Shown here: positions 16,492 through 24,437 of the stretch, piece after piece
How the letters are laid out: every line of letters begins with the position of its first letter
Position numbering within the stretch: position 1 is the first letter of the stretch
Assembly (NCBI GenBank): GCA_030430575.1
Contig: JAUIKF010000001.1
Span: 275,931-339,930, forward strand
Direction: 5' to 3'
Source of the DNA: Bacteroidia bacterium
GTDB lineage: Bacteria > Bacteroidota > Bacteroidia > J057
DNA length: 64,000 bases
Notes under the pieces: generated by a model
Seen by the model: only the letters and a program-made list of their open reading frames with translations
Told to the model about the DNA's origin: nothing
Database searches by the model: none
Made by a program: the position numbers and the translations under genes

Positions 16492-17865
16492 ATTCGCAAA
16501 GATATTCCCCAACACCTCATCCGTCGATATTTCTCCCGTGATCTCCCCAATATGATGAATTGCCGCACGAATGTCGATCGCCATCAGGTCCGATGGGATG
16601 CCGTCAGCGAGGGCTTGGAGGACCTCCTGAAGGTGCCCTTGGGCGCCTTGCAAAGCCGTCAGGTGCCGCACATTGGAGATCATGGGCTGATCTGCGGGGC
16701 GATCGCTGAGGGCCGCTACGGCGCCCAGCATGAGGTCGTGCAGGCCGTCGAGGTAGGTGCCGGTTTTGGCGGAGATCAGGAGCCAGGGATATTGGCCAGC
16801 GAGGTCTGTGTCGTATTGACTGGCGTAGGCTTCTTGATCGGGGAGCAGGTCGCTTTTATTGCCGATGACGATGACTTGAGCCGTTTCTGGCAGATCGAGG
16901 CTTTTGACGTATTGGGCAGCTGCTTCGGGCGTCTCTTGGGTGCTGTCAAAGAGGTAGATGACGAGGGAGGCAATTTGGGCTAAATCGAGGCTGCGCCGCA
17001 CGCCTTCGGCTTCAATGACATCGCCCGTCTCGCGCAGGCCTGCGGTATCTTGCAGGCGAAATTCGATGCCTTGGATGACGAAACGGTCTTCGACCACGTC
17101 GCGGGTCGTTCCTGGAATGTCCGAGACGATGGCGCGGTTGTCGTTGAGCAAAGCGTTGAGGAGGGTGGATTTGCCAGCATTGGGTTTACCGATGATGGTG
17201 GTGGGCACGCCGCGCTTTATGGCATTTCCGAGGCTGAAGGACTGGATGAGCTGTTCCAAATGGTCGAGGATGCGCTCGACGAGCGCATTCAACTCGCTGC
17301 GGTCCGCAAACTCCACGTCCTCTTCCCCAAAATCCAATTCCAATTCGATCATGGAAGTGAAATGCAGCAACTGGGCGCGCAGGGACTTAAGCTCCCGCGA
17401 AACGCCGCCGCGCATCTGGTTCATGGCCAGTTGGTGGGAGCCGGCAGAGCTGGAAGCGATGAGGTCGGCGACCGCTTCTGCCTGGGCCAGGTCCATGGCC
17501 CCGTTGAGGAATGCGCGCTGAGTGAACTCACCCGGCTGGGCGAGGCGGGCACCTTGATCGACCAAAAGCTGCAAAGCTTGCCCTAAAATAAAGGAACTAC
17601 CATGGCAGGAGATTTCCACTACGTCTTCTCGGGTAAAGGAACGCGGCGCACGAAATACCGACACCACCACTTCGTCCAAGATCGTTTCCCCTTTCATCAA
17701 CTTCCCATAATGAAGACTGTGCCCCGCCGCTTGAGAGAGGTCCTTGGGCTGAAAAACGCCATTTACTAAAGAAATCGCTTCATTTCCCGTCAATCGAATC
17801 ACCCCCAAGGCTCCTTGTCCGCTGGGCGTACTAATCGCAACAATCGTATCCGTAGATGAAATCAA
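16474..17865 (-). CDS. mnmE: tRNA uridine-5-carboxymethylaminomethyl(34) modification GTPase MnmE
   Basis: MnmE acts with MnmG to modify the wobble uridine of certain tRNAs. The protein shows the N-terminal tetrahydrofolate-binding domain (TIVAISTPSGQGALGVIRLT), the central helical domain, the inserted G domain (Walker A GKPNAGKST, switch region PGTTRD, DTAG, NKSD) and the invariant C-terminal FCIGK with the catalytic cysteine. I chose TTG at 17865 as the start: it gives MISSTDTIVA and 463 residues, the normal length. An ATG at 17934 is in frame but would add 23 residues encoded mostly by an AT-rich simple-sequence tract (NFDLDFNFHFNL) that also occurs in other intergenic gaps. The gene is divergent from pfkA. 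Its 3' end abuts the mobile island, and the CIGK tail is intact. Confidence 0.95.
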   Translation of the reverse strand: MISSTDTIVAISTPSGQGALGVIRLTGNEAISLVNGVFQPKDLSQAAGHSLHYGKLMKGETILDEVVVSVFRAPRSFTREDVVEISCHGSSFILGQALQLLVDQGARLAQPGEFTQRAFLNGAMDLAQAEAVADLIASSSAGSHQLAMNQMRGGVSRELKSLRAQLLHFTSMIELELDFGEEDVEFADRSELNALVERILDHLEQLIQSFSLGNAIKRGVPTTIIGKPNAGKSTLLNALLNDNRAIVSDIPGTTRDVVEDRFVIQGIEFRLQDTAGLRETGDVIEAEGVRRSLDLAQIASLVIYLFDSTQETPEAAAQYVKSLDLPETAQVIVIGNKSDLLPDQEAYASQYDTDLAGQYPWLLISAKTGTYLDGLHDLMLGAVAALSDRPADQPMISNVRHLTALQGAQGHLQEVLQALADGIPSDLMAIDIRAAIHHIGEITGEISTDEVLGNIFANFCIGK

Positions 17866-17986
17866 ATTAAAATGAAAATTAAAATCTAAATCAAAATTAT
17901 TATCAAGCTCAAAATTAGCTACTTTTAGCAACAAATAACTACAACTACTATTCTTGTTTTCATTTTCATTTTAATTTTCATTTTAA
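17866..17986. repeat. AT-rich simple-sequence tract between mnmE and pfkA
   Basis: The gap between the likely mnmE start and pfkA is made of AAAATGAAAATT / AATTTTCATTTT-like words, with no Shine-Dalgarno sequence next to either TTG start. Similar words are found at 28304-28340 (before the HMA gene) and 40063-40105 (before the flavin dehydrogenase). No consensus Bacteroidota promoter was recognised here. Confidence 0.5.
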
Positions 17987-19084
17987 TTGAAAAAACGAAT
18001 CCTTATCCTTACTGGCGGCGGCGACTGTCCGGGCCTAAATGCAGTTATCCGTGCAGTCGTCAAAAGTGCCGAGAATGCTGGCGACTGGGAAGTCATTGGC
18101 AGCATAGAAGCGTATAATGGCTTACTCACCTCCCCTTTCCAGGTGGTTTCCCTCAACGAGCTAGCCGTAGCAGGTATTCACTTCCGTGGGGGCACGATCA
18201 TCGGCACCACTAATAAAGGCGATCCATTTGGCTTTCCCGTCAAGCAAGCAGACGGTTCGGTGAAGACCGTAGACCGATCTCAAGAAGTCATGACAGCCCT
18301 CAAACAACTCAATGTCCAGGCGGTCATCAGCATCGGCGGGGATGGTTCACAAAAGATTTCTCAGCAATTTTTTGAAATGGGCATGCCTGTCATTGGCGTA
18401 CCCAAAACCATTGACAATGACCTTTCCGCCACCCAAATGACATTTGGCTTTCAGACGGCTGTGCAAATAGCTACAGAAGCTGTAGACAAACTGGTCACGA
18501 CCGCTGCTAGTCATAACCGCGTCATGATCCTGGAAGTAATGGGACGAGAAGCGGGCTGGATCGCTCTTCATGCTGCCCTCGGCGGCGGGGCAGAAGTCTG
18601 TCTGATTCCCGAAATCCCCTATGACATCGATATCGTCACCGAACGCATCAATGAACGCTACCACGCAGGCAAAGGCTTTGCCAATGTCATCATTGCCGAA
18701 GGGGCCAAGCCCAAAGGCGGCTCCATCGTCGGCAAAGAAAGCGGCGAAGCCGGTTATGGCCATGTCCGCTTGGGCGGCATCGGTTATCAGCTTGCAGAAG
18801 AGCTCAAAGCAAATGGCTGCCAAGGGGATATCCGCGTGACCGTTTTGGGGCATTTGCAGCGCGGAGGCGTGCCGATCGCCTTTGACAGGGTACTGGCGAC
18901 CCAGTTTGGCGTGCGCGCTTTTCAGCTAGCTCAAGAAAGTAAGTTTGGACGAATGGTCGCCCTCGTCGATGGCAAGATCAGCGATGTGACCCTCAAAGAA
19001 GCTACCGCAGCCTATAACTATGTTCATCCGGATGACTTCCGCCTCAAATCAGCCCGGGCGATGGGGATTTCCCTAGGAGATTGA
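17987..19084 (+). CDS. pfkA: 6-phosphofructokinase
   Basis: Phosphorylates fructose 6-phosphate to fructose 1,6-bisphosphate in glycolysis. The 365-residue protein shows the family order: ILTGGGDCPGLNAVIR at 7-22, substrate and nucleotide loops, GGDGS at 117-121, and the catalytic TIDND at 141-145 (D143 is the base). The residue after GGD is Gly, as in ATP-dependent enzymes, while the residue before TIDND is Lys (VPKTIDND), as in pyrophosphate-dependent ones. This Gly/Lys mixture is known from group III enzymes that use ATP, so ATP is the likelier donor, but this should be tested. The start is TTG at 17987 (MKKRILIL); there is no upstream ATG in frame. It is divergent from mnmE and followed by a heptamer-repeat hairpin. 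Confidence 0.95.
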   Translation: MKKRILILTGGGDCPGLNAVIRAVVKSAENAGDWEVIGSIEAYNGLLTSPFQVVSLNELAVAGIHFRGGTIIGTTNKGDPFGFPVKQADGSVKTVDRSQEVMTALKQLNVQAVISIGGDGSQKISQQFFEMGMPVIGVPKTIDNDLSATQMTFGFQTAVQIATEAVDKLVTTAASHNRVMILEVMGREAGWIALHAALGGGAEVCLIPEIPYDIDIVTERINERYHAGKGFANVIIAEGAKPKGGSIVGKESGEAGYGHVRLGGIGYQLAEELKANGCQGDIRVTVLGHLQRGGVPIAFDRVLATQFGVRAFQLAQESKFGRMVALVDGKISDVTLKEATAAYNYVHPDDFRLKSARAMGISLGD

Positions 19085-19092
19085 AGACATTG

Positions 19093-19180
19093 TTCTAAGT
19101 TTTAGGTTCTAGGTTCTAGGTCAGACTCACCCTAAAACATAAAACCTAGAACCTAGAACCTAGAACCTAGAACCTAGAAC
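19093..19180 (+). repeat. CTAGAAC heptamer repeat forming a hairpin after pfkA
   Basis: Shortly after the pfkA stop, two and a half copies of TTCTAGG (19106-19121) face five tandem copies of ACCTAGA (19144-19178), so the transcript can fold into a long stem around a 22-nt loop. The right arm is followed by ACTTTTCTTACT. It may act as a transcription terminator or 3' stabiliser for pfkA. The same heptamer family follows the HMA gene at 28821-28894. Confidence 0.7.
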
Positions 19181-19274
19181 TTTTCTTACTCCCCACAAGC
19201 CGCCAAAAACCCAAAAATCCGGCAAGCCTAAACTTACCGGACAGGTTAATTGGATGTGTTTACCAATTGTGTGC

Positions 19275-19649
19275 TTAAATCCGCTTGAGAATAAGCTTCT
19301 CATCAGCTAGGATTCCTTTCTTGCAAGTGGGATCAAACCACTTGCTGGCAGGCAGCACGTAATTGTCAGGGTGCAGACTGAGCCAATGCTTTTTGTGAAA
19401 AATCACCAACAACATACGCTGCGCAAAGTTTCGCTGAGCCTGCTCTCCTCCCTGTCCCATCAGCAGCTTAAGCGTCGCTTTCAAAGCGCCTTCCTGCTCC
19501 TTAGATGAATCAGTGGTTTTACCCGTCAAAGGTGCCAATTGTCGATCATAGGCATCCAACAGGGTCATCGCCAAATCAATAGGGACAGAGGTGTTAACGT
19601 GGGGGCGGGAGAGTTTTTTAGACTGATTACCAAATTTGAGGATTTTCAT
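19275..19649 (-). CDS. Small uncharacterised cytoplasmic protein
   Basis: A 124-residue protein without signal peptide or membrane span. It begins with a basic stretch (MKILKFGNQSKKLSRP), continues with a helical middle (LLDAYDRQLAPLTG, ALKATLKLLMGQGG) and a hydrophobic/aromatic patch MLLVIFHKKHW, and ends basic (ILADEKLILKRI). I do not recognise the family. It stands alone between the pfkA hairpin and a 212-bp gap, on the strand opposite to both neighbours, with codon use like the core genes around it. It is probably real, but the function is unknown. Confidence 0.6.
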   Translation of the reverse strand: MKILKFGNQSKKLSRPHVNTSVPIDLAMTLLDAYDRQLAPLTGKTTDSSKEQEGALKATLKLLMGQGGEQAQRNFAQRMLLVIFHKKHWLSLHPDNYVLPASKWFDPTCKKGILADEKLILKRI

Positions 19650-19757
19650 GGTTGTTGAGTTCTGTGGTTTCTATTCTAACAATGGGAGTGTCAAATACAT
19701 TCTACTTTTGGCAAAGGATATGCCTATATTATAAGTCACTAACAATCAGTCACTTAA

Positions 19758-19782
19758 GAATTTTTTCCTAAAGAAAAAATTC
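19758..19782. other. Perfect 10-bp stem-loop in the gap before the DUF6909 gene
   Basis: GAATTTTTTC (19758-19767), loop CTAAA, GAAAAAATTC (19773-19782). It sits about 80 bp upstream of the DUF6909 start. It could be a regulatory hairpin or a terminator for stray transcription; no gene ends toward it. Confidence 0.4.
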
Positions 19783-19861
19783 GCAATTTGAGAAAGTGAA
19801 TCTCATTTTGAGTAATATTACCTACAAATACCTATCTATTTACCCTTAATTCTCTCCTAAT

Positions 19862-21559
19862 TTGGACTATAACCAAATCGCCCTTACGCGTGCTCGTGTG
19901 TCACGCACAGCCATCGAAAAACTCTATGTAGAAATGCGCCACCTCGTCAACCGAGGGGTATATAAGCCATGGGAAAGCAGTGGAAAAGTCATCCGTGATG
20001 CCCTCTTGAGTCTGAGTCCAGAGATATATGGATCGATGGGAGATGCGGAGAAAGTAGAATTAAATGGGCTTGTGTATGTCATCGAGCGCCTCCCCAAAGG
20101 CATAGAAGCATGTCGGTATATTCGATTAATATCTGAGGAAGGATTTGAAGATGCCGGGTTTGAGGTTATCATCCCCTCAGCCAGGCGTCGCAACTGCTAT
20201 CGCATCGATGAAGAACGCATGTATATCGAAGTCACCCGTGGCAGATCGGAGATATACGATATTTTGACCCACCTTACTTTTCTATTTATTGAGGCAGATA
20301 AAATACGGCAGCATGCGCTCGATGAAAATGGCAATCCCATCCAAGAGTGGAAGAAGCTCCGAAAAATCGCCTTGGGCAAAACCAAACTCACAGAAGAAAA
20401 TCAGAAGGTTGCCTATGCCTATCTCAGTGTCATCCTAGGTCGTACCGCCGCAGAGACCCAGCATGCTTGTGAACGACTTGTTAAAACAGACGGGACCAAT
20501 AGCGGCCTCTTTTCTGTTGTGTACTGGCTTGGGAAGCGGGCTATTGAAGAGGCATCTGATCATTATGACCGTGAAATCAGCTTTTCTCCTAAACTCGCTG
20601 AGCGAATCGGTCACCATCTTTATGGCGAACGATGGGCCAATGGGATCAAGGAACATTTGCTTACCCAGCAACTTGCCCATAGACCTATCCATATCATCAG
20701 TGCCAATATGCACTCTGTTATGACTTCGCTATATGCGTATCCAGCACTTAAGCTTAATTTCAATAAAGAAAACCCCTTAGAAGAAGTAGCAAGAGAACTC
20801 AGTAGGCCTAGCAATGAAAAACTCCGGGATCAAGTTAAATCTTTTGCCATGGCTAATGGGATGGCGTTGTTGGAGGAACATTATGGGACACATATTCAAG
20901 TACAAATTTTTGACTCCCTCGCCCTGCTTGGGTTAGGAGAAGATTTTCATATTCCCATCGACCGAAAACGCATTGAACAGGAGAAACCGCTAATCGTGGT
21001 GATGGATTATGCATTTGGAGAACAAGCATACGAGACCCTGGATGAATTGCTCAAACCTTATAAAAACAAAGGAGAAGAAATTAGCTTAAATATCGCGTCC
21101 ATTTCGATTATGGGAAAAGCAGGCATCTTGCATGGAGGGAAAGGAGATCTGATGGTGCCTACGGCCCATGTTTTTGAAGGCACGGCCGACAACTACCCCA
21201 TCGAGAATGAATTCTCGAAAGAAGACTTTGAAGGCCATGGCCTCAAAGTGGCCGAAGGGCCTATGATCACTGTACTCGGTACTTCCCTTCAAAATCGCGA
21301 CATCTTGGCATATTTTGCCAAGTCCAGTTGGCAGGCCATCGGCCTTGAGATGGAAGGTGCCCACTACCAAAAAGCCATTCAGGCGCAAGTCAAGATCAGG
21401 GGAAATGTCAGCGGAAAAGTCGCATTGCGCTATGCGTATTATGCATCGGATAACCCCCTGGTGACTGGCAGTACCCTCGCCTCGGGTTCTCTGGGAGAGA
21501 CAGGCGTCAAGCCTACTTACCTAATCACAAAAAAGATTTTGGAGAAGATCCTGGGGTAG
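19862..21559 (+). CDS. DUF6909 family protein, C-terminal nucleoside-phosphorylase-like fold suspected
   Basis: The 565-residue protein matches a family conserved in Bacteroidota (DUF6909), recognised by the N-terminal MRHLVNRG and the block LNGLVYVIERLPKGIEACRY, GFEVIIPSARRRNCYRIDE. No biochemical role is established. The C-terminal 200 residues look like a nucleosidase/phosphorylase fold: an early strand PLIVVMDYAFGEQA, a glycine-rich segment SIMGKAGILHGGKGDLMVPT, and GLEMEGAHYQKAI, which resembles the (D/E)MEGAA ribose-binding motif of MTA/SAH nucleosidases and purine phosphorylases. This reading is mine and should be checked by structure. The start is TTG at 19862, giving a short leader ahead of the conserved region; no in-frame ATG occurs before residue 25. 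It stands alone and converges on the M28 peptidase gene. Confidence 0.82.
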   Translation: MDYNQIALTRARVSRTAIEKLYVEMRHLVNRGVYKPWESSGKVIRDALLSLSPEIYGSMGDAEKVELNGLVYVIERLPKGIEACRYIRLISEEGFEDAGFEVIIPSARRRNCYRIDEERMYIEVTRGRSEIYDILTHLTFLFIEADKIRQHALDENGNPIQEWKKLRKIALGKTKLTEENQKVAYAYLSVILGRTAAETQHACERLVKTDGTNSGLFSVVYWLGKRAIEEASDHYDREISFSPKLAERIGHHLYGERWANGIKEHLLTQQLAHRPIHIISANMHSVMTSLYAYPALKLNFNKENPLEEVARELSRPSNEKLRDQVKSFAMANGMALLEEHYGTHIQVQIFDSLALLGLGEDFHIPIDRKRIEQEKPLIVVMDYAFGEQAYETLDELLKPYKNKGEEISLNIASISIMGKAGILHGGKGDLMVPTAHVFEGTADNYPIENEFSKEDFEGHGLKVAEGPMITVLGTSLQNRDILAYFAKSSWQAIGLEMEGAHYQKAIQAQVKIRGNVSGKVALRYAYYASDNPLVTGSTLASGSLGETGVKPTYLITKKILEKILG

Positions 21560-22069
21560 GAGACCGCTCGGGCTTCGAAGACTCGCCCTCGCTGCGAGAC
21601 CGGTCGCCCTGCGGGCTCCCTACGAGATCGTTCGTCGCGGGGCTCCTCCCTGCGAGACCGCTCGGCTCGAAGACTCGCCTTCGCTCCGAGACAAGAGACT
21701 TTTTCTGGTCTGGCCTTGCGGGTTGACCCCTTGTGTGATGGCATGAAGGGTAGGCGAAGGGGGCGGCTCGTGCGATGGGGGATGTGACCACCCTGTGAGA
21801 CCAAAATTTTCTTCACTCTCACTTTCAACCTCACACTTCATAAAAGACCGCTCGAGGACTCGCTACGAGACAAGAGGGAAAAATGCATTGCGTCCTTCGA
21901 CAGGCCTTCGGCGCGAAATCAGGCGAACGCTCACGATGAAGTCTCCGGACAAGTCCCGCAGCGAGGCGAGTCTTCGAGCCGAGCGGTCTCGCAGGGAGCC
22001 TCAGCGACCGGTCTCGCCTCTCGCAGTGAGGAGCGAAGCGACGAACGGTCCTATAGCCCGAGCGGTCTC
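21560..22069. repeat. 510-bp palindromic repeat mosaic between convergent genes
   Basis: The segment starts with GAGACCGCTCGGGCT (21560-21574) and ends with its exact reverse complement (22055-22069). Inside, a 35-bp sequence at 21646-21680 recurs as a perfect inverted copy at 21964-21998. Many shorter words (GAGACCGCTCG, CGAAGACTCGCC, CTGCGAGACC) repeat in both orientations. It begins one base after the DUF6909 stop and its last two bases are part of the M28 peptidase stop codon, so it fills the whole gap. It is more GC-rich than its surroundings. No protein in any frame looks real. It may be a BIME/REP-like cluster or a non-autonomous element. Confidence 0.85.
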
Positions 22070-23597
22070 ACTTGAGTCTCTCCTCGCGGTTCGCGATCTC
22101 CCAAGCTGTCAAAAACACCAGCTGGGTCACCTTTGCCATTTTTTCAAAATTGATCTTCTCTATCGTGTCAGTGGCACGGTGATAATCCTTGTGGGTACCA
22201 GAGAAATAGAAAATGATGGGTATCCCTTTTTCTGCGAAGTGATAGTGGTCACTGCGTTCATAGTAGTTGTTGGGGTCGTCCTCAGCATTGTAGGTGTAAT
22301 CCAACGTGAGTTGGGTGTATTTCGAATTGGTGGCTTCGCTCAAGTCATGCAATTCTTGACTGATTCTGTCAGCGCCGATCAGGTAGACATAATTGCTGGA
22401 ATCAGCTGTCTGGGCATATTTGTCATCCGATCGTCCGATCATGTCGATATTGAGGTCTACCACGGTATTTTCCAGGGGAAAAACAGGATGATCTGTATAA
22501 TAAGCAGAGCCCCATAGCCCTTTTTCCTCTCCAGAAACGGGCATGATCAAAATACTTCTGCGGGGACGCTGACCCGCTGCTATCGCCTTGGAGAAAGCCT
22601 CTGCAATTTCCAATAGTGCGGCGGTTCCAGAACCGTCATCATCAGCTCCATTAAAGACCTCTTTATCATTTTTACCAATATGATCCATATGGGCCGTGAT
22701 AATCACTATCTCCTCCTTTTTATCTGTCCCTTCTATGAATCCCAACACATTGGAAGCGGTTAGCTTTTCGCGATTGACAGATGCTTTATAAGCGAATTTC
22801 AGCTTTTTGAAAATGAGCGGTTTCACTGCTGCATCTTGTTCTAGTGCCGTTTTTTGTGCTGCTACAGTCGTTTTTGCGGTAAACAAAAGGGCATCCCCCA
22901 TCTCAGGAGAAAGGTAGAACAGCGGGAATCCCTTCTCATCTCCGTCAGAGATATTGACAATGGAACTGGGTTTGGCGTATGCATTGAGTCGATCAAATCC
23001 CTGCTGGGGCAGGATCATGAGGGCGGCTTTGGCGCCTTTCTCTTTGAGGGCGCGGGCACGCGCGATCCAGCCATAGATTTGACCTCTTAAGCGCTTGGGC
23101 GCTTGAGACTTGGGGCTTCCAGCCATTAGGACAACGATTTTATCCGTGACGTCCATCTCTGCGAGGTTGTCATATCCTTCTTTCGAAATCCCATAACCAG
23201 CAAATACCACTTCGCCTTTTAGGCTTTCGGGAACTCCGTGCCCCCCAAACGTAAAAAAGTCCTTTTTATACTGATAATCCTTTTTCCCCATCCGCATCTC
23301 AATAGCTTTCACATCACTCTTCATCAATTGGTAGTCCAAATAGTAACTACCCTTATTCCCAGGCTCAAGGCCCATTTTTTGGAATTGGGTCGCTAAATAA
23401 AGGGCAGCGAGATGTTGCCCCCTCAAGCCTGTCTCACGCCCTTCCAGCAGATCATCTGCGAGAAAGGTAAGATGCGCTTCCAGGTCTGCGGGCGTAATGG
23501 TTTTTGATAATTCAAGCCCTTGATCTTGCACGGCTTCTTGTGCAATGAGGGAAGTTCCCAAAAGTAATAGCGAGAGGGAGAGGAAATATTTTATCAT
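22068..23597 (-). CDS. M28-family zinc aminopeptidase, exported
   Basis: The 509-residue protein has a signal peptide (MIKYFLSLSLLLLGTSLIAQ), a protease-associated (PA) domain between the two halves of the early region (about 120-250), and an M28 catalytic domain. The two-zinc site is visible: H303 (AHMDHIG), D320 (GADDDGSG), E357-E358 (SGEEKG; the first Glu is the general base), D385 (NIDMIG) and H469 (GTHKDYH). It is expected to release amino acids from peptides in the periplasm or outside the cell. No T9SS tail is present. Its ATG overlaps the tpiA stop (ATGA, 23597-23594), so it is translated with tpiA. The stop codon lies inside the terminal repeat of the palindromic mosaic. Confidence 0.92.
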   Translation of the reverse strand: MIKYFLSLSLLLLGTSLIAQEAVQDQGLELSKTITPADLEAHLTFLADDLLEGRETGLRGQHLAALYLATQFQKMGLEPGNKGSYYLDYQLMKSDVKAIEMRMGKKDYQYKKDFFTFGGHGVPESLKGEVVFAGYGISKEGYDNLAEMDVTDKIVVLMAGSPKSQAPKRLRGQIYGWIARARALKEKGAKAALMILPQQGFDRLNAYAKPSSIVNISDGDEKGFPLFYLSPEMGDALLFTAKTTVAAQKTALEQDAAVKPLIFKKLKFAYKASVNREKLTASNVLGFIEGTDKKEEIVIITAHMDHIGKNDKEVFNGADDDGSGTAALLEIAEAFSKAIAAGQRPRRSILIMPVSGEEKGLWGSAYYTDHPVFPLENTVVDLNIDMIGRSDDKYAQTADSSNYVYLIGADRISQELHDLSEATNSKYTQLTLDYTYNAEDDPNNYYERSDHYHFAEKGIPIIFYFSGTHKDYHRATDTIEKINFEKMAKVTQLVFLTAWEIANREERLK

Positions 23598-24361
23598 AAA
23601 GCTTTAATTATTTCAACAAAATCACGCGCCTTTAAACTGGCACCACCTACTAGGCCGCCATCGATGTCTGGTTGAGAAAAGAGGACACCGGCATTGGCGG
23701 GCTTCACGCTGCCTCCGTACAAGATGGGAGTGGCCTGTGCCACGGCATCGCCATATTGCGTGGCCAGTTTTATTCTCAAATAATGGTGCACTTCCTGGGC
23801 TTGCTCCGGGGTCGCCGTAAGCCCTGTTCCAATCGCCCAAATCGGTTCATAAGCGATGACGAGACGATTCCATGCACTAGCATCTAGGTGAAAGCAGCCT
23901 TCGGCTAGTTGGCGGCCGACCACTTCGGCGGTAACGCCTGACTCACGTTCTTCGAGGGTCTCCCCTAGACAATAAATCACTGTAAGACCATTTGCTAGCG
24001 CTTGATCTATTTTGTTGGCTAGCAAGGCATTGTCCTCGCCGAAGTATTGGCGGCGTTCCGAATGCCCCAAAATACAATGACTCGCACCTGATGACTTAAT
24101 CATCGAAGCTGATACTTCTCCCGTATATGCCCCTGCTTCTTGCTCATGAAGATTTTGCGCGGCAACATGGATATTACTGACATCACTGACAAGTCTGTGA
24201 ACAGGGACAAGAAAAGGAAAGGGAGGCGCCAAAATGACTTCTGCTTGACCAATATATTCATCTTTCACCATAGCAGCCACTTCACTAGCCAGCTTTTGTG
24301 CTTCTTCCAAGTCAAGGTTCATCTTCCAATTACCGGCTGCAATTTTTTTTCGCATATCCAT
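23594..24361 (-). CDS. tpiA: Triosephosphate isomerase
   Basis: Interconverts dihydroxyacetone phosphate and glyceraldehyde 3-phosphate. The 255-residue product is full length and has N11-x-K13 (AAGNWKMN), the electrophile H100 (ILGHSERR), the catalytic E172 (AYEPIWAIGTG) and the phosphate-binding GGSVKPAN and GGLVGGASL loops. The start is ATG at 24361 (MDMRKK); ATG at 24355 (MRKK) is equally good. An AT-rich simple-sequence palindrome separates it from lgt upstream, and the M28 peptidase gene overlaps its 3' end by four bases. Pairing of a glycolytic enzyme with a secreted peptidase is probably a matter of gene order, not of function. Confidence 0.97.
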   Translation of the reverse strand: MDMRKKIAAGNWKMNLDLEEAQKLASEVAAMVKDEYIGQAEVILAPPFPFLVPVHRLVSDVSNIHVAAQNLHEQEAGAYTGEVSASMIKSSGASHCILGHSERRQYFGEDNALLANKIDQALANGLTVIYCLGETLEERESGVTAEVVGRQLAEGCFHLDASAWNRLVIAYEPIWAIGTGLTATPEQAQEVHHYLRIKLATQYGDAVAQATPILYGGSVKPANAGVLFSQPDIDGGLVGGASLKARDFVEIIKAL

Positions 24362-24362
24362 T

Positions 24363-24437
24363 AAAGAATTATTAATTATTGATTGACTTATGATTGATTG
24401 ATGATCGGTAAATAATTAATAATCAATCAATTAATAA
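24363..24437. repeat. AT-rich GATT/AATC palindromic tract upstream of tpiA
   Basis: ATTAATTATTGATTGA-like sequence on the left faces TCAATCAATTAATAAT-like sequence on the right, making a weak palindrome that abuts the tpiA start. Related tracts abut the starts at 25478, 31301-31346 and 38244. The end of lgt lies within it. Confidence 0.5.

Noticed and set aside
17866..17934. ATG at 17934 as the mnmE start
   Set aside because: The added 23 residues are encoded by a simple-sequence tract also found between other genes and have no counterpart in the MnmE family.
21560..22069. Plus and minus frames of 70-240 codons through the palindromic mosaic
   Set aside because: They consist of Arg/Ser/Glu-rich repeats of the mosaic words and start or end at arbitrary places; they do not look like proteins.
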